NCBI GenBank assembly: GCA_963749575.1
Contig: CAVVNM010000016.1
Coordinates: forward strand, 124,001 to 188,000
DNA from: JAMXLO01 sp963749575
GTDB lineage: Bacteria > Pseudomonadota > Alphaproteobacteria > Acetobacterales > Acetobacteraceae
Direction: 5' to 3'
Length of the DNA: 64,000 nucleotides
The translations under genes were made by a program, and so were the position numbers. The notes below the pieces were generated by a model, which was not told the DNA's origin, made no database searches, and saw only the letters and a list, made by a program, of their open reading frames with translations. Shown here one piece after another: positions 29,719-40,787 of this stretch. The stretch's first letter is position 1. Every line of letters starts with the position of its first letter.

Positions 29719-30688
29719 ACCCGGCCCTGGTTGAAGCAACAGATGTGACTGTGACCTTTCCCGCCGGTGGGGGAATGCTGCGCGGAGGACGCATCGTGCT
29801 GCGTGCAGTGGACCGGTTGAATCTGTCGATCGCTGCGGGTGAGGTTGTGGGACTGGTGGGCGAGTCCGGCAGCGGCAAGACCACCGCGGGCCGGGCGGTT
29901 CTGCGTCTGTTGGAACCGACGGCCGGGGTGATCCGGTTCGCTGGCGCTGACATCACACATCTGGACAAGCCGGCGCTGCGTCCGCTGCGCCGGCGCATGC
30001 AGATGATCTTCCAGGACCCTTATTCCAGCCTGAATCCGCGCCTCAAGGTGCGCGATATCGTGGAGGAAGCCTTCGTCATCCATGGCATCGGCACCAGGCG
30101 CGATCGTCCGGAGCGGGTTGCCGAACTGCTCGGTCGCGTCGGGCTGCCGGCGGATGCGATGCAGCGCTATCCGCACGAATTCTCCGGCGGACAACGCCAG
30201 CGGATCGGCATCGCCCGCGCGTTGGCAGTCGAGCCGGTGTTCGTTGTCGCCGATGAACCTGTTTCGGCACTGGACGTGTCGGTGCAGGCGCAGGTGTTGA
30301 ACCTGCTGCTGGATCTCCAGCGCTCGCTGGGTCTGGCGATGCTGTTCATCGCACATGACCTGGCAGTGGTTCAGTATGTGAGCGATCGGGTGGTGGTGAT
30401 GTATCTCGGCCGGGTCATGGAGGTGGCGCCGGCCGAGGCGATCTATCGCCGGCCGATGCATCCCTACACGGTGGCACTGCTGGAAGCGGTGCCGGAGCCC
30501 GATCCGGCGATGCGACGACCATTGGCCGAACTGCCGGGGGAGATGCCGAGCCCGTTCGCGCCCCATCAGGCTGCGTGTTCCGCACACGATGCCGACACGC
30601 GGTGGCGGCGTGCGAGCAGATCGAACCGGCTTTGGTAGAGGTGGCGCCCGGACACAGCAAGGCGTGTATTCGGGACGATATTCTATGA
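29715..30688 (+). CDS. DppF-type ABC transporter ATP-binding protein (C-terminal frameshift)
   Basis: 324 aa once one C is restored in the C-run near 30560; the corrected tail then reads PSGCVFRTRCRHAVAACEQI and ends at TGA 30686-30688, the normal oligopeptide ATPase C-terminus. As sequenced, the frame instead closes at 30638. Walker A GESGSGKT, Q-loop FQDPYSSLNPRLKV, signature FSGGQRQR, Walker B VFVVADEPVSALD, and switch IAHDLA. Last gene of the dpp-type operon. Confidence 0.88.
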
Positions 30689-31188
30689 GTTGCTGCCATG
30701 GGCAGGTACGCGTCGACGAGTGGGCTGGCATCACCGGCAACAACATCGGGCCGGTGGCCCAATCTCCCGCTGTGGCCATGCGAGGCGGCGCGCCATACCC
30801 CAAGATCATCGTGGTCAGCGAGGGCAACGTCGCCGGGATTCAGATTGACCGCGGGGACACCGGGCTAGCGACCGGTGGCTGCGAACTGGGAGTGGGCGAG
30901 ACCAGTGCGGTTGTCTACAATGCCCGCCACCGACGACACTCGTCTGCGGGGAGGCACCGTCGCGAGGCTGACGTGGCTGGCGACAATGTGATCGCATTCT
31001 GCAGGTTGCCGGGCGCGGCAGAGGTACACCCTTGCTCGCACAAGCCAGGGGTGGCGGTCCGGCAACTCGTGCGATCGGATTTGTCCAAAGGATTGGCATG
31101 AATTATTCAATCGGCACGCGGCAACACCCGACATCGTCCGCGACCCCCCGGTGTCGCGGCGCCGTCCTGAACGCGCGAGGTCACGCCA
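30689..31188. other. 500-base non-coding or degenerate stretch
   Basis: No recognisable gene in either strand. A plus-strand frame from 30685 to 31101 is open but has no family resemblance and an unconvincing composition. No strong terminator stem for the dpp operon was found by eye. Confidence 0.4.
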
Positions 31189-31947
31189 TGCAACAGCTGC
31201 CGGATCTGGATCAGCCTGCGATCAACACCATCCGGATGCTGGTGGCCGACGCGGTGCAGATTGCGAATTTCCGCCATCCGGGCACGCCTATGGACGCGGG
31301 CCCGGCTGCGTCCACGCTGTGGCAACGCCCGCTGCGCTACGATCCATCGGATCCAGCGGCCATGCGTCCATGCTGTTGTACCGGCTTATCCATCTCGCCG
31401 GCATCAAGGCGGTGAATCCGAGCTGTGAGCAGGTCGGACGCGATGCCGTCACCCTCGACGACATCAAGGGCTTTCGCCAGGCCGGCAGCCGCTGTCCCGG
31501 TCATCCGGAATATGGCTGGACATCGGGGGTCGAAACCACGACAGGTCCGCTCGGTCAGGGTGCGGCCACCAGCGTCGGCATGGCGATCGCCAGACGGTGG
31601 CTGAGCGCCACCTACAACCGTCCCGGCCTCGATCTGTTCGACTTCGATGTCTATCTGCTGTGGGGCGATGGCGACATGATGGAAGGCATCGCCAGCGAGG
31701 CCGCCTCGCTCGCCGGCCACCTGCGGCAGGGCAACCTGTGTTGGGTCTACGACAGCAACCGCGTGACCATCGAGGGCCACACCGACATCGCGTTCACCGA
31801 GGATGTGTCGTGCTGGGCAAGCACACCTTCGGCATGTCGGTGCCGATCAAGGTGGTGGCGGAGTATTTCGGCTTTACCGCGGACCGCGTCGCCGCTGCCG
31901 CCAGGCAGGCGATGGGCCACGGACAGGCATCGGAGGTGACAAGATGA
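31189..31947 (+). pseudogene. tkt: Transketolase with two internal deletions
   Basis: Transketolase moves two-carbon units in the pentose phosphate pathway and needs about 660 residues. Here the N-terminal thiamine-binding part is recognisable (ANFRHPGTPMDAGPAASTLW, GHASMLLYRLIHLAG, GWTSGVETTTGPLGQGAATS, LLWGDGDMMEGIASEAASLA, WVYDSNRVTIEGHTDIAF). Near 31355 roughly a dozen expected residues before GHASML are missing and the frame shifts. Near 31805 the sequence jumps from FTEDV straight to LGKHTFGMSVPIKVVAEYFG, the extreme C-terminus, skipping the whole pyrimidine-binding domain (about 400 residues). The tail ends at 31947 and overlaps the HAD gene start. Not functional as sequenced; either a true deletion or an assembly collapse. 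It lies with transaldolase, so an intact ancestor would have formed a sugar-rearrangement operon. Confidence 0.85.
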
Positions 31948-32612
31948 TGCATGACAACGTGTTCCTGTTTGACGTCGACAACACGCTACTCAACAACGAC
32001 CGGGTGCAGGCCGATCTGGATGTCCACATCGGCATCGAGCACGGCAACGCTGCCCGCAACCGATACTGGGAGATTTTCGAGACGCTGCGCAGCGAACTCG
32101 GTTATGCGGACTATCTGGGTGCGCTCGAGCGCTACCGGTTGGAGGACCTGCACGATCCGCGGCTGCTGCGCATCTCCAACTGGCTGGTGGACTATCCGTT
32201 CGCCGAGCGGCTGTACAGTGGAGCGCTGGACGCGGTGAAGCATGTGCAGCAATGGGCACCGGTGGTAATCCTCTCGGATGGCGATGCAGTATTCCAGCCG
32301 CGCAAGGTGGATCGCTCCGGCCTATGGAAGGCGTTCGACGGCCACGTCCTGATCTTTATCCACAAGGAGGAGCAACTGGACGACGTGGAGCGGCTGTATC
32401 CTGCTAAACATTACGTGATGATCGACGACAAGCTGCGTATCCTTGACAGCATGAAGAAGATCTGGGGCGAACGGCTTACCACGGTGTTTCCTCAGCAGGG
32501 TCACTATGCCACCGATCCGGAAATTCTGGCGCAGTATCCGCACGGCGACGTTCAGCTTGCGCGTATCGGGGATCTGATCAAATACGAGTTTGCCGATCTG
32601 GTGCAGCGATAG
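31944..32612 (+). CDS. HAD-family hydrolase
   Basis: 222 aa, intact, with an excellent GGAGGTG site before ATG 31944. Motif I is FLFDVDNTLLNND (nucleophile and acid Asp). Motif II is VVILSDGD. Motif III/IV is HYVMIDDKLRIL with the acidic pair. The cap between motifs I and II is alpha-helical, as in phosphoglycolate-phosphatase-like enzymes. Its place between transketolase and transaldolase suggests a sugar-phosphate substrate (inference). Confidence 0.85.
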   Translation: MMHDNVFLFDVDNTLLNNDRVQADLDVHIGIEHGNAARNRYWEIFETLRSELGYADYLGALERYRLEDLHDPRLLRISNWLVDYPFAERLYSGALDAVKHVQQWAPVVILSDGDAVFQPRKVDRSGLWKAFDGHVLIFIHKEEQLDDVERLYPAKHYVMIDDKLRILDSMKKIWGERLTTVFPQQGHYATDPEILAQYPHGDVQLARIGDLIKYEFADLVQR

Positions 32613-32627
32613 GAAGGGAGACGAGCA

Positions 32628-33706
32628 GTGAAAGCGACACAGAAACTGCACGCGCTGGGTCAGAGCCTGTGGCTCGACAACATCACCCGCGATCTGCTGA
32701 CCAGCGGCACCTTGCGGCGCTACATCGACGAGCTGTCGGTCACCGGGACTGACGTCGAACCCGACCATCTTCGACCATGCGGTTGCGCACAGCCATTCGT
32801 ATGACGACGACATCAGGCGGCTGGTCGCGGCGAGGCAAGTCGGATGAGGCACTGTTCTTCGAGCTGGCGGTCGCGGATCTCACCCAGGCGGCCGATCTGT
32901 TTGCACCGATTTATCAGCGGACCGCTGGGGTGGACGGATTTGTCTCGCTCGAGGTCTCGCCTCTGCTGGCGCACGACACCGCCAGGACCGTGGCCGAGGC
33001 GAGGGCACTGCACGGCAAGGCCAAGCGGGCGAACCTGTTCATCAAGATTCCTGGCACCATCGAAGGACTTCCCGCCATCGAGGAAGCGATCTATTCGGGC
33101 GTGCCGGTGAACGTCACGCTGCTGTTCTCGCGCGACGACTATATGAGGGCCGCGGATGCCTACATGCGCGGACTGGAACGTCGCGTTGCGGCGGGACTGA
33201 GCCCGGATGTGCGCTCGGTGGCGTCGCTGTTCGTCAGCCGCTGGGACAGGGCGACGATGGACAAGTTGCCCGGCGAGTTGCGGGATCGGCTTGGCATCGC
33301 GATCTCGCAGCAGGCCTACAAGGCGTATCGCGATCTGCTCGAATCGGATCGGTGGCAGCGCCTGGAAGGCCAGGGGGCACGGCCGCAACGGCTGCTGTTC
33401 GCCAGCACCAGCAACAAGGATCCGCAGGCCTCCGACGTGCTCTACATGGGCGCGCTGGCGGCGCCGAACACGGTCAACACGGTGCCCGAGGAGACGCTGC
33501 TTGCCTTCGCCGCTCACGGCGTGGTGGATCAGCCGATGCGCCGGGATGGCGACGACTGCGAGCAGGTGCTGGCCAGCGTTGCCCGTGCCGGCATCGATGT
33601 CGCGGCGCTTGCCAGGCAGTTGCAGGACGACGGCGCCAAGGGGTTCGTCGATTCCTGGAAGGAACTGCTTGGCGCGATCGAAGCGAAGAGCAAGGCAATG
33701 AGCTGA
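32628..33706 (+). CDS. tal: Transaldolase (two frameshifts)
   Basis: 358 aa after removal of two extra bases near 32745 and 32835, starting at a GTG (32628) behind AGGAAGGGAG. It moves a dihydroxyacetone unit between sugar phosphates. N-terminal LHALGQSLWLDNITRDLL; after correction the TSNPTIF motif is restored. Schiff-base lysine region NLFIKIPGTIEGLPAIEEAI; then NVTLLFSRDDYMRAADAYM, VASLFVSRWDR, and LLFASTSNKDPQASDVLYMG, typical of the mycobacterial/cyanobacterial-type (TalB subclass with about 360 residues). Follows the HAD gene by 15 bases. Confidence 0.88.
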
Positions 33707-34033
33707 CAGTCGCCGCGCATTTCGCCGGCACAAGGCGACCTGCCGCTCAAAGTTTCACGTCTGTCGACGGTGGTTCCGATGGTCAGGATTGCGGGCGGCA
33801 CAACGCAATGCAGGTGTTGCGCCCATGGAGAGCGGACGATGCCCGCGGAAGGACCGACCACGCTCCGTAGCGGCAACTCGACCGGCGCGCTTGACGCGCT
33901 GGCGAGAGCGGCAACCGCCGCTGCGTGACGACGCTCGAAGTCACCCGGTTCGCAGCAGTTCTTGCTGCATCGCACAATCCGCCGCAGAATGATCGCTCGC
34001 CGCGTCCACACTTGAACCAGCAAAGCCGATCAC
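33707..34033. other. Intergenic stretch before the transglutaminase cluster
   Basis: 327 bases. Open frames on the minus strand have low-complexity, shadow-like translations. No RNA gene, repeat or clear promoter was recognised. It probably holds the promoter of the 34-42 kb cluster. Confidence 0.4.
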
Positions 34034-37000
34034 ATGCCGCTCTCCGTCGCGCTGACCCACCGCACGACGTATCGCTACGACCGTGCGGTTGCCCTTGGGC
34101 CGCAGACGATCCGCCTGCGCCCGGCGCCGCACGCGCGGACACCCGTTCTGTCCTATGCGCTGCGCGTCGAGCCGAAGCCGCATTTCATCAACTGGCAGCA
34201 GGATCCGCAGGGCAATCACCTCGCCCGCGTGGTGTTCCCCGAGCGCGTCACGCATTTCGACGTCACGGTCGATCTCGTCGCCGACATGGCGACGATAAAC
34301 CCGTTCGACTTCTTCCTGGAGCCGGAGGCCGAAAGCTGGCCGTTCGGCTACGACCCGCTGCTCGATCAGGAGCTGGCACCGTTCCGCCGCCTGGCGCCGA
34401 TCGGGTCCGCTGCTGCAGGCGCTGCTCGATCAGGTGCCGCGTGGCGAACAGCGCACGGTGGACATGCTGGTCGCGCTCAACCGCCTGGTGCAGAGCCATG
34501 TCGCCTACATCGTCCGTATGGAGCCGGGCGTGTGGACGCCGGAGGAGACGCTGGCGGCAGGCAAGGGCTCCTGCCGCGATTCCGCCTGGCTGCTGGTGCA
34601 GTTGCTGCGCCAGCTCGGCTACGCCGCGCGCTTCGTCTCCGGCTACCTGATCCAGCTGGTGGGCGACGTGAAGCCGCTGGAAGGGCCGGAGGGCCCGACC
34701 TCGGACTTCACCGACCTGCATGCCTGGGCGGAGGCGTATCTGCCGGGCGCCGGCTGGGTAGGCATGGATGCGACTTCCGGTCTGCTGACCGGCGAGGGAC
34801 ACATTCCGCTCGCCGCCACGCCCGATCCGCAATCCGCCGCCGCGATCACCGGGGCGGTCGAACAGTGCGAGACCGAATTCGGCTTCGACATGCGGCTTGA
34901 CGCGCGTGCGCGAGACGCCGCGCGTCACCAAGCCGTACAGCGAGGCGCAGTGGCAGGACATCCTGGCGATGGGTGCCGCGGTGGATCGGGCGCTCGCCGC
35001 GGGCAATGTCCGGCTGACCATGGGTGGCGAGCCTACCTTCGTCGCCGCCGCCGATTTCGACGAACCCGAATGGAACACCGATGCGCTCGGCCCGACCAAG
35101 CAGCGCCTCGCCGAGAAGCTGATGCACCGGCTGCGCGAGCGCTGGGCGCCCGGGTCCGCGTTGCAGAACGTTTCCGGCAAGCACTATCCGGGCGAGCAAC
35201 TGCCGCGCTGGGCGCTCTATGCGCATTGGCGCAAGGACGGCGAACCGGTTTGGCGCGATCCCGCGCTGCTGGCTGGCGCGGAGGACGCCGATACCGCGAC
35301 CGCAGCGGACGCGCACCGCTTCTGTGCCGCATTGGCGGAGCGATTGCAGGTCGACCCGTCGCTGGTCAATCCGGCCTATGAGGACGTGCACTACTACCTC
35401 TGGCGCGAGCATCGGCTGCCGGAGAACGTCCTGGCCGAGGACGCGAAACTCGGCGATCCGATGGAGCGGGCGCGGCTGGCGCGCGTGTTCGGCCACGGGC
35501 TTGGCTCGCCGGTCGGCTCCGTGCTGCCGCTGCGCCGTGCGATCCGCGACGGCGTGCGGGTCTGGCAGAGCGGCAAGTGGTTCTTCCGCGGCGGCGCGCT
35601 GTTCCTGCTGCCCGGTGATTCGCCGATCGGCTATCGGCTGCCGCTGGACAGCCTGCCCTGGGAAGACCCGGACCGGATCGAGCACGAAACCGAGCCCGAT
35701 CCGTTCGCGCCCCGCACGCCTCTGCCGCCGCGCCAGGCCTTCGACCATGCCGCATCGCTCATGGGTGCCGGCGCCGAGGGGTTTCGCCCGATCGTGCAGG
35801 AACTTCCGGTCATGGGCCGCGACGAACCCGATCTGGTGCGCACCGCGCTCTGCGTCGAGCCGCGCGATGGCGATGATCCACGTGTTCTTCCCGCCGCTCT
35901 ACGCCGCCGAGGACTGGCTGATGCTGGCCGCCGCGGTCGAGGACACCGCCGAGGAACTGGGACGCAAGGTGGTGCTGGAAGGCTACCTGCCGCCGCGCGA
36001 TCCCGGTCTGCTGCACTTCTCGGTCACCCCCGATCCCGGCGTGATCGAGGTCAACGTGCATCCCGCGTCGAGCTGGAACGAGATCGTGCAGCGCGGCGAG
36101 GAACTCTACGAGGACGCGCGCCAGGTCGGACTGGCGACGGAAAAGTTCATGCTCGACGGCCGCCATGTCGGCACCGGCGGCGGCAACCATGTGGTGATGG
36201 GCGCGGCGGAACCCGCGGACAGTCCGTTCCTGCGCCGACCCGATCTGCTGAAGTCGCTGCTCGGCTTCTGGCACAACCATCCGAGCCTCTCGTACCTGTT
36301 CAGCGGGCTGTTCATCGGGCCGTCGAGCCAGCATCCGCGCATCGACGAGGCGCGGCAGGACAGCCTGGTCGAACTGGAGATCGCGTTCTCGCAGGTCAAA
36401 CCCGGCGAGGAGGTGGCGCCCTGGCTGGTCGATCGGATGTTCCGTCATCTGCTCGCTGACATGACCGGCAACACGCATCGCACCGAGTTCTGCATCGACA
36501 AGCTGTATGCGCCGGAGACCGCGACCGGCCGACTCGGTCTGGTCGAATTCCGCGCACTGGAAATGCCGCCGCATGCGCGCATGTCGGCGGCGCAGCTGCT
36601 GCTGATGCGCGCCGCCGTGGCGGCGTTCTGGCGCACGCCGTACGAGCGGCGCCTGGTGCACTGGGGTACCCGCATCCACGACGACTTCCTGCTGCCGCAC
36701 TACGTCGCGCAGGATTTCGCCGACGTGCTGCAGGAGTTGCGCCAGCACGGCTACCGCTTCGATCGCGCCTGGTTCGATCCGCATTTCGAGTTCCGCTTCC
36801 CGCGCATCGGCGAGGTCACGCGTGCGCGGCACCACGCTCGAGCTGCGCCACGCGCTGGAGCCGTGGCACGTGCTGGGCGAGGAACCGGCCGGCGGCGCCA
36901 CGGCGCGGTTCGTCGACAGCTCGGTGGAACGCGTGCAGGTGCTGGCGTCCGGCTGGGTGGACGAACGCTTCGTGCTGGCCTGCAACGGCAGCGCGGTGCC

Positions 37001-37344
37001 GCTGACGCCGACCGAGCGCGTCGGCGAACACGTCGGCGGCGTGCGTTTCAAGGCGTGGCAGCCGCCGGTGAGCGCGCTGCATCCGACCATCCCGGCGCAG
37101 ACACCGCTGGTGTTCGACATCTACGACCGCTGGACCGGGCGCAGCCTGGGCGGGCTGACGCATCACGTGTCGCATCCCGGCGGGCTGAGCTACGAGCACT
37201 TCCCGGTCAACGCGAACGAGGCGGAGGCGCGCCGCCGTTCGCGCTTCTTCCCGTTCGGCCACACCGCCGGGACCGATGGCGGAGCCGGTGGTGTCGCGTT
37301 CGCGCGAGCATCCGCGCACGCTGGACTTGCGCCGGTCGGGTTGA
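34034..37344 (+). CDS. Transglutaminase-like / DUF2126 protein (five frameshifts)
   Basis: About 1101 aa after removal of five single extra bases near 34407, 34896, 35876, 36823 and 37276. Residues 1-80 are the bacterial transglutaminase N-terminal domain (VALTHRTTYRYDRAVALGPQ). Residues about 130-270 are the transglutaminase-like core with Cys in GKGSCRDSAWLL, His in DLHAWAEAYLPG and Asp in WVGMDATSG. From about 290 to the end is DUF2126: VRLTMGGEPTFV, LPRWALYAHWRKDGEP, YYLWREHRLPENV, IHVFFPPLYAAEDWL, HPASSWNEIV, GTGGGNHVVMGAA, and RLGLVEFRALEMPPHARMS. This long fusion is the standard form of the family. It heads a four-gene cluster with ATP-grasp, alpha-E and two more transglutaminases; function is unproven, and a peptide amide-bond processing role is predicted from context. 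Confidence 0.88.
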
Positions 37345-37361
37345 CTGGTCAGCCTTCGGCC

Positions 37362-39841
37362 ATGAGTCGCGACGAGATGGTGGACGGCAAGGGCGGGCTG
37401 CGCCCGCAATGGCGCAGCCTGCTCGGCGTGCTTGCCGGCCTGGGCCGCGGCGTGCTGGCCGAGCGCGCCGGGCGGCTCGAACGAGTGATGGAGGAAGAGG
37501 GCGCGGCGAGCCTGCTGCCTGGATCGCCGCCCGATCCGTGGCGGTTCGATCCGATCCCGCTGCCGCTGGCGCAAGCGGAATTCATCGCGCTTGAGGCCGG
37601 ACTGGCGCAACGCGCACGGCTGTTGGATGCGGTGCTCGCCGATCTCTACGGTGCGCAGCGGCTGCTGGCGGATGGCGCTCTGCCGCCGGCACTGGTGTAT
37701 GCCAATCCAGCCTTCCTGCGGCCATGCCGGCACGACGCAACGCCGCACCAGGAGCTGTTGCAGTTCTACGCCGCCGACCTGGTGCGCGCGCCCGACGGCA
37801 CCTGGACTGTGCTCGCGGACCGCACCGGGCTTGCCGATGGCCTCGCCCACGCGCTGCAGAACCGCAGGCGACTCGGGCGGGTGGTGCCGGAACTGTTCGT
37901 CTCGCAACTGCTCTGCCACATCGATCCGTTCGTCGAGCTTTGCCTCGACATGCTGCGGCGGATCGTGCCGGCCGGCACGGCGGCACTGCTGACCCCGGGT
38001 CACGCCGACCCCGCCTGGTACGGGCATGTGCTGCTGGCGCGCGAACTGTCCTGCACGCTGGTCGAGGGCGGCGACCTCACGGTGCGCGACGGCGGCCTGT
38101 TCCTGAAGACGTTGCGCGGTCTGCAGCCGATCAGCGTGCTGTTGCGCGGCGTTGCCGGCAGCGCTGGTCGATCCGCTGGAACTCGACGCCGACGGCGCCG
38201 GCGTATCCGGCCTGCTCGCCGCCGCGCGCGATCGCGTGCGGATCGTCAACAGCCCGGGCAGCAGTCTCGTCGAGGCGCCGGCCTGGCGGCCTTCCTGCCC
38301 GACCTTGCGACGCGGTTGCTCGGCGAGGACCTTGCGCTGCCCAGCGTGCCGACCGTTTGGCTGGGCGACAGCGTCGCGCGCGCGTCGGTCCTGGCTGCGC
38401 CCGGACGCATGGTGCGTTCGCCCGGCGCTCGACAGCGCCTTGCCGCCGGTGCCGTTGGCGGCGATGGCGGAGCCGCAGCGGCGGGCGTTGCTCGACCGGA
38501 TGGAGGCGGCTCCGTGGCAATTCGCGGCGAGCGCGGTGGTGACGCCCTCGGTCGCTCCCTGCCTCGACGGCGAAGGGCTGGTGCCGCGTCCGGTGCTGAT
38601 CCGCATGTTCCTGGTCCGCGACCGGGGCGGCTGGCGTGCGATGCAGGGCGGGCTGGGCTGCGTGCTGTCGGACGAGGCGCAGGCGTGGCCGAGCACCGGG
38701 CCGGTGCTTGCCAAGGATGTCTGGGTCCTGGCGGAGAACCCCGCCGCGATCGAGGGCCCAGCCTCGACCGGGACGCCACCGCTGGCGATCCGTCGCACCG
38801 GCCGGCGACATGCCCAGTCGCGTCGCCGACAACTACTTCTGGCTCGGGCGCTATCTGGAACGACTGGAAGGCGCGGCGCGCCTGTTGCGCATCGCGATCG
38901 GCCGCCTCAGCCGGCCGGCGCCGACGCCGCATGAGGTGGCCGAACTCGAGGTGCTGATCGCCTGCCTGACCCAGGCCGGTCTGCTCAACGCCGAAGCGAT
39001 CGCCGGGCTCGGCCCCGCCGGTCTCGGCCAGGCGCTGCTGCGGGTCGCCGGAAGCTGGGGCTCGATCCATGCTCTGCTGGGCCAGGTCTCGCGCGTGACC
39101 GGCCTGCTGCGGGATCAGGTCACCGGCGAGATGCACGCGGTCACCGCACGCGGCCTGCGCGAGGTGGAGGATGCGCTCGGCCACATTCCTGCGCGCGGCG
39201 ACGGTCAGGCGCTGGATGCGACCTTCGAGGCGATGTCGCGCGTGCTGGCGTTCGCGGCCACGCTGTCTGGGCTGGCGGCGGAGAACATGGTGCGCGGCGG
39301 CGGACGGCTGTTTCTCGATCTGGGGCGGCGGGTGGAGCGCGCCCAGGCGGTGGCAGACCAACTTGCCTGCGCGCTGGAGTTTCCCGGCGCCGCGCAGCAG
39401 CCGGCGCGCATCGAGCACGGGCTGCGCCTGGCGTTGGAGCTGTGCGATTCGTCGATCACCTATCGCAGCCGCTATCTGGCGGTGCTCCAGCCGGCCCCGG
39501 CGCTCGACCTGCTGCTGGCCGACGACGGCAATCCGCGTGGGCTGGCGTTCCAGCTTGCCGCGATGCGCGCACTGCTCAGCGAGATCGGCAGCGGCGCGGA
39601 CACCTCGCTCGCCGCCGCCGCCGCGGCACTGCAGGACGAGCCGCAGGCGATGGTCCGCACGGTGGCCGAGGCCGCCGACCAGTCGGTGGCCGCGCTGTTC
39701 CTGCCGGCGCGGCTGCGCGCATTGCGCGACGCGGTGGCCGAGTTGTCGGACCGCGTGTCGCGGCGCTACTTCGCGCTGCTGCCGACCGCTCGCACGGTGG
39801 GCATCGAGGCGCTGCCTCGCTCGATGCGTGGGGCGGCGTGA
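37362..39841 (+). CDS. Circularly permuted ATP-grasp fused to alpha-E domain (four frameshifts)
   Basis: About 825 aa after correcting one-base insertions near 38156, 38390 and 38800 and a one-base deletion near 38277. Residues 1-480 are the circularly permuted type 2 ATP-grasp ligase (LLQFYAADLVRAPDGTWTVL, VVPELFVSQLLCHIDPFVEL, LEGGDLTVRDGG-like segment, RIVNSPGSSLVE, PVLIRMFLVRDRGG). Residues about 490-820 are the alpha-E domain (SRVADNYFWLGRYLERLEGA, RGLREVEDALGHIPARGDGQ, ENMVRGGGRLFLDLGRRVER). ATP-grasp enzymes make carboxylate-amine bonds; alpha-E is an all-helical domain of unknown role found only with this partner. The fusion is a known architecture. It overlaps the next gene (GTGA). 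Confidence 0.88.
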
Positions 39842-40723
39842 TCTACCGCGTACGGCACGTGACCCGGTACGACTATCAGGCGCCGGTCGATCTTGGCGCG
39901 CATCTGGCCCACCTGCGGCCACGGCCGCTGCCGTACCAGAAGGTGCTGCGCGCCGGCGTGCATGCGGCCCCTGCGGTGTCGTGGCGACGCGACGGTAGCG
40001 ACCATTTCGGCAACGAGGTGACCTGGCTGTTCCTCGATGTCGCGCACGCGGCGTTCCAGGTGATCGCCGATGCGACCGTCGATGTGGGGTTTCCAGCCCC
40101 GCCCGATCCCGCGGCAACTCCGCCGTGGGAAACGGTGGCGCAGCAGGCCTGGGACGCCGGCGGCACCGCCTGGCAGGCAGCCGAGTTCGTGTTCGACAGT
40201 CCGCGCGCGCCGGCCGACGGCGGTGCCAAGGCCTATGCGGCGCCCTGCTTCGCGCCAGGCCGCACGGTGCTGGAGGCGCTGCTCGATCTGAACTCCTGCA
40301 TCCGGCGCGAGTTCACCTTCCGCGCCGGCGTGACGACTACCAGCACGCCGATAGCCGAGGTGCTGCGGCGGCGCGAGGGCGTGTGCCAGGATTTCACCCA
40401 TCTGATGATCAGCGCGCTGCGTGGGTTCGGCGTGCCGGCGCGCTATGTGTCCGGCTACATCCGCACGCGTCCATCAAGCGGCCGGACGCCCGCGACTCGG
40501 CGCCGATCAGTCGCACGCCTGGGTCGGCGCCTGGCTCGGACCGCAGCATGGCTGGCTGGATCTCGATCCCACCAACGGCATCGTGGTGCGGGACGAACAC
40601 GTCGTGCTGGGCTGGGGCCGCGATTTCGGCGACGTCACGCCGTTGCGCGGCGTCATCCTGGGCGGCGGGGAGCAGACGCTGACGGTCGAGGTCGAGTTGC
40701 GGGAAACCTGCGAACCGGAGTGA
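39838..40723 (+). CDS. Transglutaminase family protein (one frameshift)
   Basis: 294 aa after removing one base near 40475. It starts at GTG 39838, overlapping the stop of the ATP-grasp gene. N-terminal domain IYRVRHVTRYDYQAPVDLGA with HLRPRPLPYQ; core with Cys in REGVCQDFTHLMISALRGFG, His in DQSHAWVGAWL, and Asp in GWLDLDPTNG. Such cysteine transglutaminase-fold proteins in bacteria are mostly proteases or amidases. It is one of three paralogues in the cluster (with 34034 and 40788), each with its own catalytic triad intact. Confidence 0.88.
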
Positions 40724-40787
40724 CAATCCGTCTCCCCGCGCGTACGTGATGCAGCCGAAACCGGCGAAGCGGGTTGTTATGGTTCCG

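Noticed and set aside
30685..31101. Plus-strand frame between dppF and the transketolase remnant
   Set aside because: No family resemblance, no ribosome site, and its start overlaps the corrected end of dppF.
31088..31115. Possible sigma-54 promoter (TGGCAT followed by TTATTC)
   Set aside because: The -12 GC element is missing at the required spacing, so it does not meet the consensus.
33783..34142. Minus-strand frame before the transglutaminase cluster
   Set aside because: Arg/Ala/Ser-rich shadow-like sequence that overlaps the convincing start of the DUF2126 gene.
38246..40117. 623-codon minus-strand frame across the ATP-grasp/alpha-E gene
   Set aside because: Antisense shadow; it looks long only because the true gene is cut by indels.
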